Assembly (NCBI GenBank): GCA_036971475.1
Contig: JBAIZL010000005.1
Span: 63,914,655 to 63,978,654 of the forward strand
Length of the DNA stretch: 64,000 nucleotides
Direction of reading: 5' to 3'
Source: Prosapia bicincta
Lineage: Eukaryota; Arthropoda; Insecta; Hemiptera; Cercopidae
The stretch's first letter is position 1; every line of letters starts with the position of its first letter. The notes below the pieces were generated by a model that was given only the letters and a program-made list of their open reading frames with translations, made no database searches and was not told the DNA's origin. Position numbers and translations under genes: made by a program. Of the stretch, positions 43,128 through 54,812 are shown in pieces.

Positions 43128-43500
43128 AGTAGAAGTTGTGATACTTGGGCGCGGACCCACCCCTAACTCGGCCGCTACGTAACCTAGGACTATAGGGGTA
43201 GTTTTGGATGATGCTCAAGGTCACCCCAGCCGTGACCCCAGACCAAGGGGTGGTTTCGACCACGTTCAGGGGGGTAGGGGGTAGTTTTTCGAAAAAAAAA
43301 AAAAAAAAAATCGGCCGCTACGTAACCTAGGACTATAGGGGTAGTTTCGGATGATGCGGGCGGACGTCGTGATCCTGATCCAAGCCTTAGGGGTGGTTTT
43401 GACCACGTTTAGAGGGGTAGGGGGTAGTTTTTCGAAAAAATTTATTTCTAACCTACTAACCTAAGCTAGCCAAATTGGATCTAACCTAACCTAACCTATG
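43128..43500 (+). repeat. Outer terminal module, left arm
   Basis: After the terminal AGTAGAAGTTGTG comes a unit that starts TCGGCCGCTACG at 43168 and again at 43311 (period 143). Both copies contain CCTAGGACTATAGGGGTAG, GGATGATGC, a GGGGTGGTTT-GACCACGTT stretch and GGGGTAGTTTTTCGAAAA. The first ends in 19 A (43292-43310). The second leads into CTAACCTACTAACCTAAGC and three CTAAC units. The second part aligns with the inner module at 49390-49640. Confidence 0.85.
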
Positions 43501-43537
43501 TGTAGGGGGTGACCTCGGCTACGTTCAGGACCATCTC

Positions 43538-43670
43538 CGGGGGTAGCATCGGGGGTGGATTGGGGGGTGGGGGGTAGTTTTCGAAAAAATATTGGAAAAT
43601 CGTGTCTTGACCGATAGGGTATGTCTAGAGTGTATTAATGCGTCGGTAGGGGTAGTTTCACCTAGGGGTA
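43538..43670 (+). other. G-quadruplex motif and GGGGTAGTTT sequence
   Basis: 43539-43574 reads G5, 7-base loop, G5, 6-base loop, G6, 1-base loop, G6, which meets the standard four-run G-quadruplex pattern on the plus strand. Sequence after it repeats GGGGTAGTTT. The mirror motif lies at 55153-55188 on the minus strand. Confidence 0.8.
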
Positions 43671-43900
43671 GTTTTTACAAAAAATATGAAATTGCCGAAA
43701 ATCGATCGGATGGATCAACAGACAGTACAGGATATGTCTAGAGTCCCTTTCGACCATTGCGGGGGCGGGTTCACCAAGGGGTAGTTTTTACAAAAAATAT
43801 AAAATTGCCGAAAATCGATCGGTTGGATCAAATGACCGTATATGGTAATGTTAAAGTCTATTATGGAACATTGCGGGGGCGGGTTCACCTATTTTTAGAT
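43668..43900 (+). repeat. 113-bp direct repeat in left arm
   Basis: GTTTTTACAAAAAATAT followed by AAATTGCCGAAAATCGATCGG and GGATCAA starts at 43671 and 43784. Both copies are joined to a GCGGGGGCGGGTTCACC unit. A weaker third copy (GAAATTACCAAAAAATGATC) lies near 44731. The mirror lies at about 54827-55059. Confidence 0.8.
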
Positions 43901-43914
43901 TGTCAAAAATGATC

Positions 43915-44720
43915 GGGGTCCTAGGTAAAATCCACCCAGGCATCAGTTAAACCCGCCAAGGTAGAGCCAATATGGAGCACGCTATCGGTTAAAGCCAAAC
44001 CGAGCCCAGCCACCCGGCAGCTAGGCCTTAGGTAAAGCTAACACGGAGCTAGCCCTCGGGTAAAGCCATCACGAGGCCGATCCTTAGGTAAAGTAACCCC
44101 GGAATAGCTCCGGTGGTGGGGGTAACCTTTGGAAAGATTTAACGGTTATCTGATCACGTATCAGCGCCTGAGCGAGTCTAGGCAAGTAGTAGGCATACCC
44201 CAACTATAGTGTTCTACCCTAAATAAATTGGCTGATGCAGGGCAAGGGGCAAACCTGCAGAGTTAACACACTATCTTGGAGGTAGACCCACCCAAACCTC
44301 AGGCATAGCATCCCTGCAGCGGGGATTTAGCCAACCCAAGGCAGGCCCTTAAGTAAAGCCACCCGAGGAAAAGGCTTAAGGTAAAGCTACCTTGGAGCCT
44401 GGCCCTAGGTAAAGCCTCTTTGGAGGTAGACTTTAAGTAAAGCTACCCAAGAGTCTGGCCAGGCTGGTTGCTATATCAATTACAACCTATCGACCATGAC
44501 AAATACCTCCACCAAGTCCTAGGTAAAGCCATCCGGGTGTCAGACCATAGGTAAAGTAACCGCGGAGTCGGGCGTGAGGTAAAGCCAGCCAGGCCTTAGG
44601 TAAAGCTACCATGGAGTTAGACCATAGGTAAAGCAAACACGGAGCAAGGACTCAGGTAAAAGCCATCCCGAAGACAGCCGATAGGTAAAGTAACCCCGGA
44701 ATCTTACATTAAGTGAGGGT
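43915..44720 (+). repeat. TAAAGC degenerate repeat block (left arm)
   Basis: A degenerate unit with core AGGTAAAGCYA-CC-CGGAG recurs every 30-45 bp, for example in TTAGGTAAAGCTAACACGGAG near 44030 and again near 44400, 44520, 44590 and 44690. It is interrupted near 44100-44280 and 44460-44510 by unrelated sequence. The mirror block lies at 54007-54812. No function is evident and no frame is kept open. Confidence 0.8.
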
Positions 44721-45000
44721 GGTTATCAAATGAAATTACCAAAAAATGATCGGTTAGATCAAACGACCAACGACCTACATACAGTTCAAATAGTCAACAA
44801 GTTGAATCGACCAATCACAACGCAGGGGCCCGGTAGGCCTACGTAAACGGTTAATGTAAGACGAGAAGGCCCATATACCGTGTTAAACCAATATATACGA
44901 TAGCCCACATAATGTGTTAAACAAATACGCATGCAGGCATACATACATACTATGCAAGGCCGACATACTATGTCGGTAAATCACCGGCCAAAGCCTATAT

Positions 45001-45872
45001 GACCTGAGCTATTTTCACCTCTTCTATCAGGTTGATCCTGGCAACCGTCTAATATGGGAGGTACTATAGGGTACATCTACCAATGCATAACCTATCAAGC
45101 CCACGTAAAGATTTATGACGTATAGGCGACCGAGCGACTCTATGCAAGTATTAGGCCCACCCTAACTAGAGGGGCAAAGGGTTATGATTGCCAAACTCAA
45201 AATTGTCTATGCTACAAATTAATAAACAATGCGACAAAGCCTTATCGTTTGAGGGAATACGCTTGACCGTGTGCTTGACATGTGCAAACTTGCAGAGATA
45301 ACACATTATCTTAATACCGCAATGGCAATCGGTAACCGCTATAGCAGGCATAAAAACCAGCTTGGCTGTGTCGTTGTGAATCTAGGCGCGTGTTTATATT
45401 TTGATTACTGTATCAACTTACTATGTACTATTGGCATACCAAGGCCTACATATATATAATCAGAAATCAATGTAAATAATCAAATAGCCTCAATGGATAT
45501 ATCCTATAGCTGTAAATGTATCTAGATATAAAGAAATATATATGGAGAAACACTAATAAAGAGGCCTATCACAAAACGTGAATAAATATATGTTATAAAA
45601 CGATGCTAAGCCAACATGCATGCTATCATACATAGGCGTATATACCGTGTTAAGCCAACAAACGTGATAGCACACATAATGTGTTAAACAAATATGTATG
45701 TAAACCTGCATACATGCTAAGCCGACTTACATGAATCCCTAAATGCGCCTACTATGTCTGTAAACACAGGCCAAAACCTTTATGACCTGAGCTATTTTCA
45801 CCTCTTCTATCAGGTTGATCCTGGCAACCGTATAATATGGGAAGTACTATAGGGTACATTTACCAATGCATA
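45001..45872 (+). repeat. Duplicated ~90-bp segment with hairpin
   Basis: GACCTGAGCTATTTTCACCT through TACCAATGCATAA occurs at 45001-45090 and again at about 45783-45872, with few changes. It contains GGTTG (45030-45034), a 7-bp spacer and CAACC (45042-45046), a potential hairpin. Conservation of this piece inside otherwise degenerate repeats stands out. The mirror copies lie at 52855-52944 and 53637-53726. The stretch between the copies (45090-45780) holds diverged TATGTTAAGCC-like repeats and no gene. Confidence 0.85.
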
Positions 45873-46930
45873 ATCTATCACGCTCATGACGGTCAACAAA
45901 TACTACAATATAATTTAAAAAAACTTACGCAACCTATATACATACAGTGCTAAGCCATCATTCAGGTATATATATACTATGTTAAACCAGCATGCAATAT
46001 AATCTACATAGCCATATATACGCTGTTAAACCAATATGCAGGTTAACCTATATACATCCTGTATTAGGCAAATATCCCCGTTACCCGCATAGGCCTATGT
46101 TAAGCCAGGATGAATGATAGCTTATATAGTGTGTTAAACAAATATGCTTGTAAACCTACATAAATAATATGCTAAGCCTACATACTGTGCTAAACAGATA
46201 TGCGTGTAAACCTACATAAATACTATGCTAACCAGCATGGATGCTATCCTACATAGGCTTATATACTATGTTAGGCCTGCATACGTAATTACCCCATATA
46301 GTGTGTTAAATAAATATGCGTGTAAACCAAATAAATACTATGCTAAGCCAACATGCGTGCTATCATACTATGTTGGGCCTACATAATGTGTTAAACATAT
46401 ATGTGTGTAAGCTTGCATAGATATTATGCTAAGAAGACACGGGCCTACAAAGTATAACACATTATATCCGGTGCATAGTTTAGCTAAACGGCTATCACAC
46501 ACACTATCCTACAGGTACCACAAATTACCTGATACATAGCCTGGCTAATCATTAACACATAGTAGGCCCCAACACATAATATCCGGTGCATAGCCTCGCT
46601 AAATAAGCATAAACTCCCCAAAATTGGCTTATCAATTATGTATGGTCTAGATATAGTCACACATGTCATTTCAAAAGTCAGCTGGAAAGAAACACTAGCC
46701 TGGTATATACTATGTTAAACCAGCATGCAATATACTCTAAATAGCCATATATACGCTGTTAAACAAATATGCGTGTAAACCTACATAAATACCACGCCAA
46801 GCCAATATCCATGCTATCATAGATAGGCGTATATACTATGTTAGGCCTACATACTGCGTTAAACAAACATGTGTGTAAGCCTGCATACATATTATGCTAA
46901 GCCGACAAGGGCCTACAAATTATATCCAAT
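45600..46930 (+). repeat. ACTATGCTAAGCC / TGTGTTAAAC repeat block
   Basis: Degenerate units of about 35-45 bp alternate two phrases: TGTGTTAAACAAATATGCGTG-like, and CCTACATAAATACTATGCTAAGCC with ATGCTATCATACATAGGC. A local copy of ACCAGCATGCAATATA recurs near 45983 and 46719. The mirror lies at 51797-53127. Confidence 0.8.
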
Positions 46931-47770
46931 GCATAGTTTAGCTAATGGTTATCACACAGTAGCCTGACTACAACTTGCCCACATAATACCTGATACATAG
47001 CTAGACTAATCATTAACACATAGTATCCGAAGCGTAGCCCGACGATGGGTTAACATATAGTATCCGATAAGTAGCTTGAGAATGCCCCAACACATAATAT
47101 CCGGTGCATAGCCTCGCTAATGGTTAGCACATAGTAGCCGATGCTGAGCCTGGCTATGGAATATCACTTATTATCTGATGTGTAGCCTGACTAATGGTTA
47201 ACATAGCTAGGCTAATGATTAACATAAAGTATCCAATGCATGGCTTGGGTAATGTATATAGTTAGCCTGTGTGTTATCTATGTAAACCCACATACTATGC
47301 TAAGCCGGTTATCCATAGACACAGATCTATGGTGATGCAAGAGTAACCAGCACCCTGACAACAGATACCTAGCATGATCATAGCCTACATTGCCTGATAA
47401 CAGATGCCTAGTCTGACCATAGCCTACATAGCTAGACAAAAGATACATAACTAGACAATAGATACCTAGCCTGACAACAGACACCAATCTTGGAATCAAA
47501 TACATAGCCCGACAAACGATGCATAGCCCAACAAGGGCTAGCACATAGTATCCGAACCATAGATTGACTAATGGTTAACACATGGTATCCAAAGCATAGC
47601 TAGGCTAGTGAATAACTAGTGGTTAGTTTGACTATGGTTAACACACACACACAGTATCCGATGCGTAGCTTAGCTAACGGATAACACATAGTAACCTATG
47701 CTTAGCCTGACTAGGGCTAACACATATCCGACGAACGGCTCGACTAAGGCTAACACACAGTATCCGGTAC
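46930..47770 (+). repeat. ACACATAGTATCCGATGC repeat block
   Basis: Units of roughly 35-50 bp carry CACATAGTATCCGATGCATAGC with GCTAATGGTTA or GGCTAATGATTA, many times over the block. The part 47390-47530 has an ACAACAGATACCTAGCCTGA variant. An 88-codon frame on the minus strand (47278-47544) is explained by these repeats. The mirror lies at 50957-51797. Confidence 0.8.
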
Positions 47771-48110
47771 ACAACCTAGGATCGAATATGACGTCATCCA
47801 GGTGGAGAACAAGATGGTGGCAATGTTGATACCGACTTCAAAAAGGGCTATGGCCTGTGCAGGCTAGATCAAATAACCAACGTTTCAACTAAACTACTGT
47901 CATACGCGTAGTTTAACCAACCAACATACGTGAAGTTCAAACGAACAGCATTGACACCAAGTCCAAATAGGCTATGGCGGCTATGCCCAGATCAACGTAT
48001 CAGCTAATCAAAATGAAAAACCTACGCTAATCAACCAACATCTACACCGAAGTCAAATGGGTTATGGTTAGCGAAGGCACCGGCAAAAGCTTTAAGCCTT
48101 AGACATAATT
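47770..48110 (+). repeat. ~100-bp degenerate repeat with GCTATGG core
   Basis: Three diverged units begin GATACCGACTTCAAAAAGG (47829), GACACCAAGTCCAAATAGG (about 47951) and ACACCGAAGTCAAATGGG (about 48042). Each is followed by CTATGG-like sequence and GATCAA-ACCAACG-like sequence. The region opens with GACGTCATCCAGGTGGAG. The mirror lies at 50617-50957. Confidence 0.7.
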
Positions 48111-49040
48111 ATAGCTATCAACGCGTACCAAAATAGCCATGCAGAAACCGTCAAGGCCATTACACATATTGTCCAGGTATGTTCTCCATCAAACCGAGAC
48201 TTTAGACACCATCTCTGTAAAACAGCTAACAAATTATACTCTACCACAATAGGTATGTCAAAACTGTTACCGGATCATAATCTAAGACAGCGGTTACGTA
48301 ACGCCCTTTATCAATTTAAGACCTTAAGAGATATCTTCGTAAAGACAGCTACCAATTCATACTATATCACAATAGTTACGTTAGAGCCACCGCTGCTCAC
48401 CCTACCATAATAGCCACGTACAGACGGTTAATATTGTATAACCTATCACAAGACTTATGTAAAAACGGCTAGGCATAACCTGTCACACAATAACTGCGTA
48501 AAGGCAGCTAACAAGGCCCCTACCCCATTAAAATAGCTACGAAAAGATAACATCCAATACATACCCTATCATATTAGCTATGTAAAGACAATAACTGCGT
48601 AAAGGCAGCTAACAATGCCTACCCCTTTAAAATAGCTACGAAAAGATAACAACCAATACATACCCTATCATAATAGCTATGTAAAGACAGCTAAAGATGC
48701 ATAACCTAACTCAGTAATGATTGCTATTAAATAATGAACCATTACACTAGCCACGTAAAGACAGCTACCAACACCACAATAGCTACGTAAAAACAGTTAT
48801 CGATCCGTGACCAAGATAATACCTACGTAAGACCTATATCAGTGCTAAGACAATAGCTCCGTAAGGAAAACCTACCACTTCATGAACTACGACAACAGCA
48901 AGGTGTGGACGGCTACCAATACATTACTTATCACAACTACCAACACATAACTCGTCACACTAGCTAAGTAAATAGCGCTACGATTGAATAGCCTATCACA
49001 CAGGCCAAATGAGGGTCACTAACTAAACCACCACAATATC
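48110..49040 (+). repeat. ATAGCTACGTAAAGACAGCTA repeat block
   Basis: Degenerate units of about 40-45 bp read CACAATAGCTACGTAAAGAC then AGCTACCAATACATAACC. A recent 101-bp tandem duplication is included: CAATAACTGCGTAAAGGCAG at 48488 and 48589. The mirror lies at 49687-50617. Confidence 0.8.
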
Positions 49041-49084
49041 TCTGTACATGGCAGATGGCGTGATGATCCTCATCTTTATCGCAC

Positions 49085-49340
49085 ACCTAACAGTAGGTTA
49101 GAAGCACTCTGGCTAGCTTAGGTTAGTGGGTTGAAAATAATTTTTTCTAAAAACTACCCCTCTAGACGTGGTTGAACACCCAACAGTAGGTTAGGTTAGA
49201 AGCACTCTGGCTAGCTTAGGTTAGTGGGTTGAAAATAATTTTTCCTAAAAACTACCCCTCTAGACGTGGTTGAACCCTCCCCCAAGGCTACGATCAAGGT
49301 CACATCGACCGCCTGCATCATCCAAAACCACCCCTAACTT
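49085..49340 (-). repeat. Inner terminal module, left arm
   Basis: The module contains a 98-bp tandem repeat (GAAGCACTCTGGCTAGCTTA at 49101 and 49199) and ends in ACCACCCCTAACTT. On the minus strand it aligns with the outer module: GGATGATGC, then GGGCGGACG or AGGCGGTCG, ACCACGT-TAGAGGGGTAG, a TTTTT-AAAAA-TTATTT stretch and CACTAACCTAAGCTAGCC appear in the same order. Confidence 0.8.
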
Positions 49341-49386
49341 TCAAAGGTTGGTCGTATCTACGGGCATCACTGACCTGTGGTTGTAG
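49341..49386. other. Asymmetric spacer at the palindrome centre
   Basis: 46 bp of unpaired sequence lie between CCACCCCTAACTT and AAGTTAGGGGTGG. Its right edge continues into the arm as TAGAAGTT (49384-49391), the same 8 bases found two bases inside the outer terminus AGTAGAAGTT. The left edge (TCAAAGG) has no such match, so the right half seems to keep more of an original end. Confidence 0.85.
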
Positions 49387-49642
49387 AAGTTAGGGGTGGT
49401 TTTGGATGATGCAGGCGGTCGATGTGACCTTGATCGTAGCCTTGGGGGAGGGTTCAACCACGTCTAGAGGGGTAGTTTTTAGGAAAAATTATTTTCAACC
49501 CACTAACCTAAGCTAGCCAGAGTGCTTCTAACCTAACCTACTGTTGGGTGTTCAACCACGTCTAGAGGGGTAGTTTTTAGAAAAAATTATTTTCAACCCA
49601 CTAACCTAAGCTAGCCAGAGTGCTTCTAACCTACTGTTAGGT
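49387..49642 (+). repeat. Inner terminal module, right arm
   Basis: This is the mirror of 49085-49340. It begins AAGTTAGGGGTGG and includes CACGTCTAGAGGGGTAGTTT and CACTAACCTAAGCTAGCC twice. It is oriented opposite to the outer module at the right end, so the right half is itself bounded by related inverted ends. Confidence 0.8.
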
Positions 49643-49686
49643 GTGCGATAAAGATGAGGATCATCACGCCATCTGCCATGTACAGA

Positions 49687-52600
49687 GATATTGTGGTGGT
49701 TTAGTTAGTGACCCTCATTTGGCCTGTGTGATAGGCTATTCAATCGTAGCGCTATTTACTTAGCTAGTGTGACGAGTTATGTGTTGGTAGCTGTGATAAG
49801 TAATGTATTGGTAGCCGTCCACACCTTGCTGTTGTCGTAGTTCATGAAGTGGTAGGTTTTCCTTACGGAGCTATTGTCTTAGCACTGATATAGGTCTTAC
49901 GTAGGTATTATCTTGGTCACGGATCGATAACTGTTTTTACGTAGCTATTGTGGTGTTGGTAGCTGTCTTTACGTGGCTAGTGTAATGGTTCATTATTTAA
50001 TAGCAATCATTACTGAGTTAGGTTATGCATCTTTAGCTGTCTTTACATAGCTATTATGATAGGGTATGTATTGGTTGTTATCTTTTCGTAGCTATTTTAA
50101 AGGGGTAGGCATTGTTAGCTGCCTTTACGCAGTTATTGTCTTTACATAGCTAATATGATAGGGTATGTATTGGATGTTATCTTTTCGTAGCTATTTTAAT
50201 GGGGTAGGGGCCTTGTTAGCTGCCTTTACGCAGTTATTGTGTGACAGGTTATGCCTAGCCGTTTTTACATAAGTCTTGTGATAGGTTATACAATATTAAC
50301 CGTCTGTACGTGGCTATTATGGTAGGGTGAGCAGCGGTGGCTCTAACGTAACTATTGTGATATAGTATGAATTGGTAGCTGTCTTTACGAAGATATCTCT
50401 TAAGGTCTTAAATTGATAAAGGGCGTTACGTAACCGCTGTCTTAGATTATGATCCGGTAACAGTTTTGACATACCTATTGTGGTAGAGTATAATTTGTTA
50501 GCTGTTTTACAGAGATGGTGTCTAAAGTCTCGGTTTGATGGAGAACATACCTGGACAATATGTGTAATGGCCTTGACGGTTTCTGCATGGCTATTTTGGT
50601 ACGCGTTGATAGCTATAATTATGTCTAAGGCTTAAAGCTTTTGCCGGTGCCTTCGCTAACCATAACCCATTTGACTTCGGTGTAGATGTTGGTTGATTAG
50701 CGTAGGTTTTTCATTTTGATTAGCTGATACGTTGATCTGGGCATAGCCGCCATAGCCTATTTGGACTTGGTGTCAATGCTGTTCGTTTGAACTTCACGTA
50801 TGTTGGTTGGTTAAACTACGCGTATGACAGTAGTTTAGTTGAAACGTTGGTTATTTGATCTAGCCTGCACAGGCCATAGCCCTTTTTGAAGTCGGTATCA
50901 ACATTGCCACCATCTTGTTCTCCACCTGGATGACGTCATATTCGATCCTAGGTTGTGTACCGGATACTGTGTGTTAGCCTTAGTCGAGCCGTTCGTCGGA
51001 TATGTGTTAGCCCTAGTCAGGCTAAGCATAGGTTACTATGTGTTATCCGTTAGCTAAGCTACGCATCGGATACTGTGTGTGTGTGTTAACCATAGTCAAA
51101 CTAACCACTAGTTATTCACTAGCCTAGCTATGCTTTGGATACCATGTGTTAACCATTAGTCAATCTATGGTTCGGATACTATGTGCTAGCCCTTGTTGGG
51201 CTATGCATCGTTTGTCGGGCTATGTATTTGATTCCAAGATTGGTGTCTGTTGTCAGGCTAGGTATCTATTGTCTAGTTATGTATCTTTTGTCTAGCTATG
51301 TAGGCTATGGTCAGACTAGGCATCTGTTATCAGGCAATGTAGGCTATGATCATGCTAGGTATCTGTTGTCAGGGTGCTGGTTACTCTTGCATCACCATAG
51401 ATCTGTGTCTATGGATAACCGGCTTAGCATAGTATGTGGGTTTACATAGATAACACACAGGCTAACTATATACATTACCCAAGCCATGCATTGGATACTT
51501 TATGTTAATCATTAGCCTAGCTATGTTAACCATTAGTCAGGCTACACATCAGATAATATGTGATATTCCATAGCCAGGCTCAGCATCGGCTACTATGTGC
51601 TAACCATTAGCGAGGCTATGCACCGGATATTATGTGTTGGGGCATTCTCAAGCTACTTATCGGATACTATATGTTAACCCATCGTCGGGCTACGCTTCGG
51701 ATACTATGTGTTAATGATTAGTCTAGCTATGTATCAGGTATTATGTGGGCAAGTTGTAGTCAGGCTACTGTGTGATAACCATTAGCTAAACTATGCATTG
51801 GATATAATTTGTAGGCCCTTGTCGGCTTAGCATAATATGTATGCAGGCTTACACACATGTTTGTTTAACGCAGTATGTAGGCCTAACATAGTATATACGC
51901 CTATCTATGATAGCATGGATATTGGCTTGGCGTGGTATTTATGTAGGTTTACACGCATATTTGTTTAACAGCGTATATATGGCTATTTAGAGTATATTGC
52001 ATGCTGGTTTAACATAGTATATACCAGGCTAGTGTTTCTTTCCAGCTGACTTTTGAAATGACATGTGTGACTATATCTAGACCATACATAATTGATAAGC
52101 CAATTTTGGGGAGTTTATGCTTATTTAGCGAGGCTATGCACCGGATATTATGTGTTGGGGCCTACTATGTGTTAATGATTAGCCAGGCTATGTATCAGGT
52201 AATTTGTGGTACCTGTAGGATAGTGTGTGTGATAGCCGTTTAGCTAAACTATGCACCGGATATAATGTGTTATACTTTGTAGGCCCGTGTCTTCTTAGCA
52301 TAATATCTATGCAAGCTTACACACATATATGTTTAACACATTATGTAGGCCCAACATAGTATGATAGCACGCATGTTGGCTTAGCATAGTATTTATTTGG
52401 TTTACACGCATATTTATTTAACACACTATATGGGGTAATTACGTATGCAGGCCTAACATAGTATATAAGCCTATGTAGGATAGCATCCATGCTGGTTAGC
52501 ATAGTATTTATGTAGGTTTACACGCATATCTGTTTAGCACAGTATGTAGGCTTAGCATATTATTTATGTAGGTTTACAAGCATATTTGTTTAACACACTA

Positions 52601-54812
52601 TATAAGCTATCATTCATCCTGGCTTAACATAGGCCTATGCGGGTAACGGGGATATTTGCCTAATACAGGATGTATATAGGTTAACCTGCATATTGGTTTA
52701 ACAGCGTATATATGGCTATGTAGATTATATTGCATGCTGGTTTAACATAGTATATATATACCTGAATGATGGCTTAGCACTGTATGTATATAGGTTGCGT
52801 AAGTTTTTTTAAATTATATTGTAGTATTTGTTGACCGTCATGAGCGTGATAGATTATGCATTGGTAAATGTACCCTATAGTACTTCCCATATTATACGGT
52901 TGCCAGGATCAACCTGATAGAAGAGGTGAAAATAGCTCAGGTCATAAAGGTTTTGGCCTGTGTTTACAGACATAGTAGGCGCATTTAGGGATTCATGTAA
53001 GTCGGCTTAGCATGTATGCAGGTTTACATACATATTTGTTTAACACATTATGTGTGCTATCACGTTTGTTGGCTTAACACGGTATATACGCCTATGTATG
53101 ATAGCATGCATGTTGGCTTAGCATCGTTTTATAACATATATTTATTCACGTTTTGTGATAGGCCTCTTTATTAGTGTTTCTCCATATATATTTCTTTATA
53201 TCTAGATACATTTACAGCTATAGGATATATCCATTGAGGCTATTTGATTATTTACATTGATTTCTGATTATATATATGTAGGCCTTGGTATGCCAATAGT
53301 ACATAGTAAGTTGATACAGTAATCAAAATATAAACACGCGCCTAGATTCACAACGACACAGCCAAGCTGGTTTTTATGCCTGCTATAGCGGTCACCGATT
53401 GCCATTGCGGTATTAAGATAATGTGTTATCTCTGCAAGTTTGCACATGTCAAGCACACGGTCAAGCGTATTCCCTCAAACGATAAGGCTTTGTCGCATTG
53501 TTTATTAATTTGTAGCATAGACAATTTTGAGTTTGGCAATCATAACCCTTTGCCCCTCTAGTTAGGGTGGGCCTAATACTTGCATAGAGTCGCTCGGTCG
53601 CCTATACGTCATAAATCTTTACGTGGGCTTGATAGGTTATGCATTGGTAGATGTACCCTATAGTACCTCCCATATTAGACGGTTGCCAGGATCAACCTGA
53701 TAGAAGAGGTGAAAATAGCTCAGGTCATATAGGCTTTGGCCGGTGATTTACCGACATAGTATGTCGGCCTTGCATAGTATGTATGTATGCCTGCATGCGT
53801 ATTTGTTTAACACATTATGTGGGCTATCGTATATATTGGTTTAACACGGTATATGGGCCTTCTCGTCTTACATTAACCGTTTACGTAGGCCTACCGGGCC
53901 CCTGCGTTGTGATTGGTCGATTCAACTTGTTGACTATTTGAACTGTATGTAGGTCGTTGGTCGTTTGATCTAACCGATCATTTTTTGGTAATTTCATTTG
54001 ATAACCACCCTCACTTAATGTAAGATTCCGGGGTTACTTTACCTATCGGCTGTCTTCGGGATGGCTTTTACCTGAGTCCTTGCTCCGTGTTTGCTTTACC
54101 TATGGTCTAACTCCATGGTAGCTTTACCTAAGGCCTGGCTGGCTTTACCTCACGCCCGACTCCGCGGTTACTTTACCTATGGTCTGACACCCGGATGGCT
54201 TTACCTAGGACTTGGTGGAGGTATTTGTCATGGTCGATAGGTTGTAATTGATATAGCAACCAGCCTGGCCAGACTCTTGGGTAGCTTTACTTAAAGTCTA
54301 CCTCCAAAGAGGCTTTACCTAGGGCCAGGCTCCAAGGTAGCTTTACCTTAAGCCTTTTCCTCGGGTGGCTTTACTTAAGGGCCTGCCTTGGGTTGGCTAA
54401 ATCCCCGCTGCAGGGATGCTATGCCTGAGGTTTGGGTGGGTCTACCTCCAAGATAGTGTGTTAACTCTGCAGGTTTGCCCCTTGCCCTGCATCAGCCAAT
54501 TTATTTAGGGTAGAACACTATAGTTGGGGTATGCCTACTACTTGCCTAGACTCGCTCAGGCGCTGATACGTGATCAGATAACCGTTAAATCTTTCCAAAG
54601 GTTACCCCCACCACCGGAGCTATTCCGGGGTTACTTTACCTAAGGATCGGCCTCGTGATGGCTTTACCCGAGGGCTAGCTCCGTGTTAGCTTTACCTAAG
54701 GCCTAGCTGCCGGGTGGCTGGGCTCGGTTTGGCTTTAACCGATAGCGTGCTCCATATTGGCTCTACCTTGGCGGGTTTAACTGATGCCTGGGTGGATTTT
54801 ACCTAGGACCCC
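49687..54812 (-). repeat. Right-arm mirror of the internal repeat blocks
   Basis: In order: TAGCTGTCTTTACGTAGCTAT repeats (49687-50617); the GCTATGG-core repeats (50617-50957); GCATCGGATACTATGTGTTA repeats (50957-51797); GGCTTAGCATAGTATTTATG repeats (51797-53127); the duplicated hairpin segment (52855-52944 and 53637-53726); and GGCTTTACCTAAGG repeats (54007-54812). An 88-codon frame at 51183-51449 is the exact mirror of the one in the left arm and is not taken as a gene. Confidence 0.85.

Larger units (their letters stand above)
43128..49340 (+). repeat. Left arm of the palindrome
   Basis: The arm pairs with 49387-55595. In order from outside it holds: a GC-rich terminal module with two direct repeats and an A19 tract; GGGGTAGTTT-rich sequence with a G-quadruplex motif; a TAAAGC repeat block; a mixed part with a 90-bp duplication; TACTATGCTAAGCC repeats; ACACATAGTATCCG repeats; a 110-bp-scale repeat; ATAGCTACGTAAAGACAGC repeats; and a GC-rich inner module. 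Base composition is clearly richer in GC than the satellite. There are no credible coding frames: the few of 60-88 codons are low-complexity products of the repeats, and their mirror copies occur on the opposite strand of the other arm. Confidence 0.95.

Noticed and set aside
43292..43330. A19 tract followed by TCGGCCGCTACGTA, resembling a cDNA cloning linker or a retrotransposon poly(A) tail
   Set aside because: The TCGGCCGC unit also occurs at 43168 without a poly(A) and is mirrored in the other arm, so it is a native repeat. There is no full NotI site, no reverse transcriptase and no separate target duplication around it.
43483..43499. Three CTAAC units resembling the (TTAGG)n telomere repeat of many arthropods
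   Set aside because: Three units only, inside a repeated module, so neither a telomere tract nor enough to name the organism.
45027..45050. GGTTGATCCTGG resembling the conserved start of small-subunit rRNA genes
   Set aside because: Only about 11 bases match, and the sequence after it does not continue as rRNA. It is better explained as part of the GGTTG/CAACC hairpin in a duplicated segment.
45166..45459. 61-62 codon frames on both strands, mirrored at 53268-53561
   Set aside because: Overlapping frames on opposite strands, short and without family resemblance. One carries a substitution between arms (N against D) with no sign of constraint.
47278..47544. 88-codon frame on the minus strand and its mirror at 51183-51449
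   Set aside because: It lies wholly in degenerate short repeats. Its repeated peptide phrases follow the DNA period, and there are no recognisable motifs or splice context.
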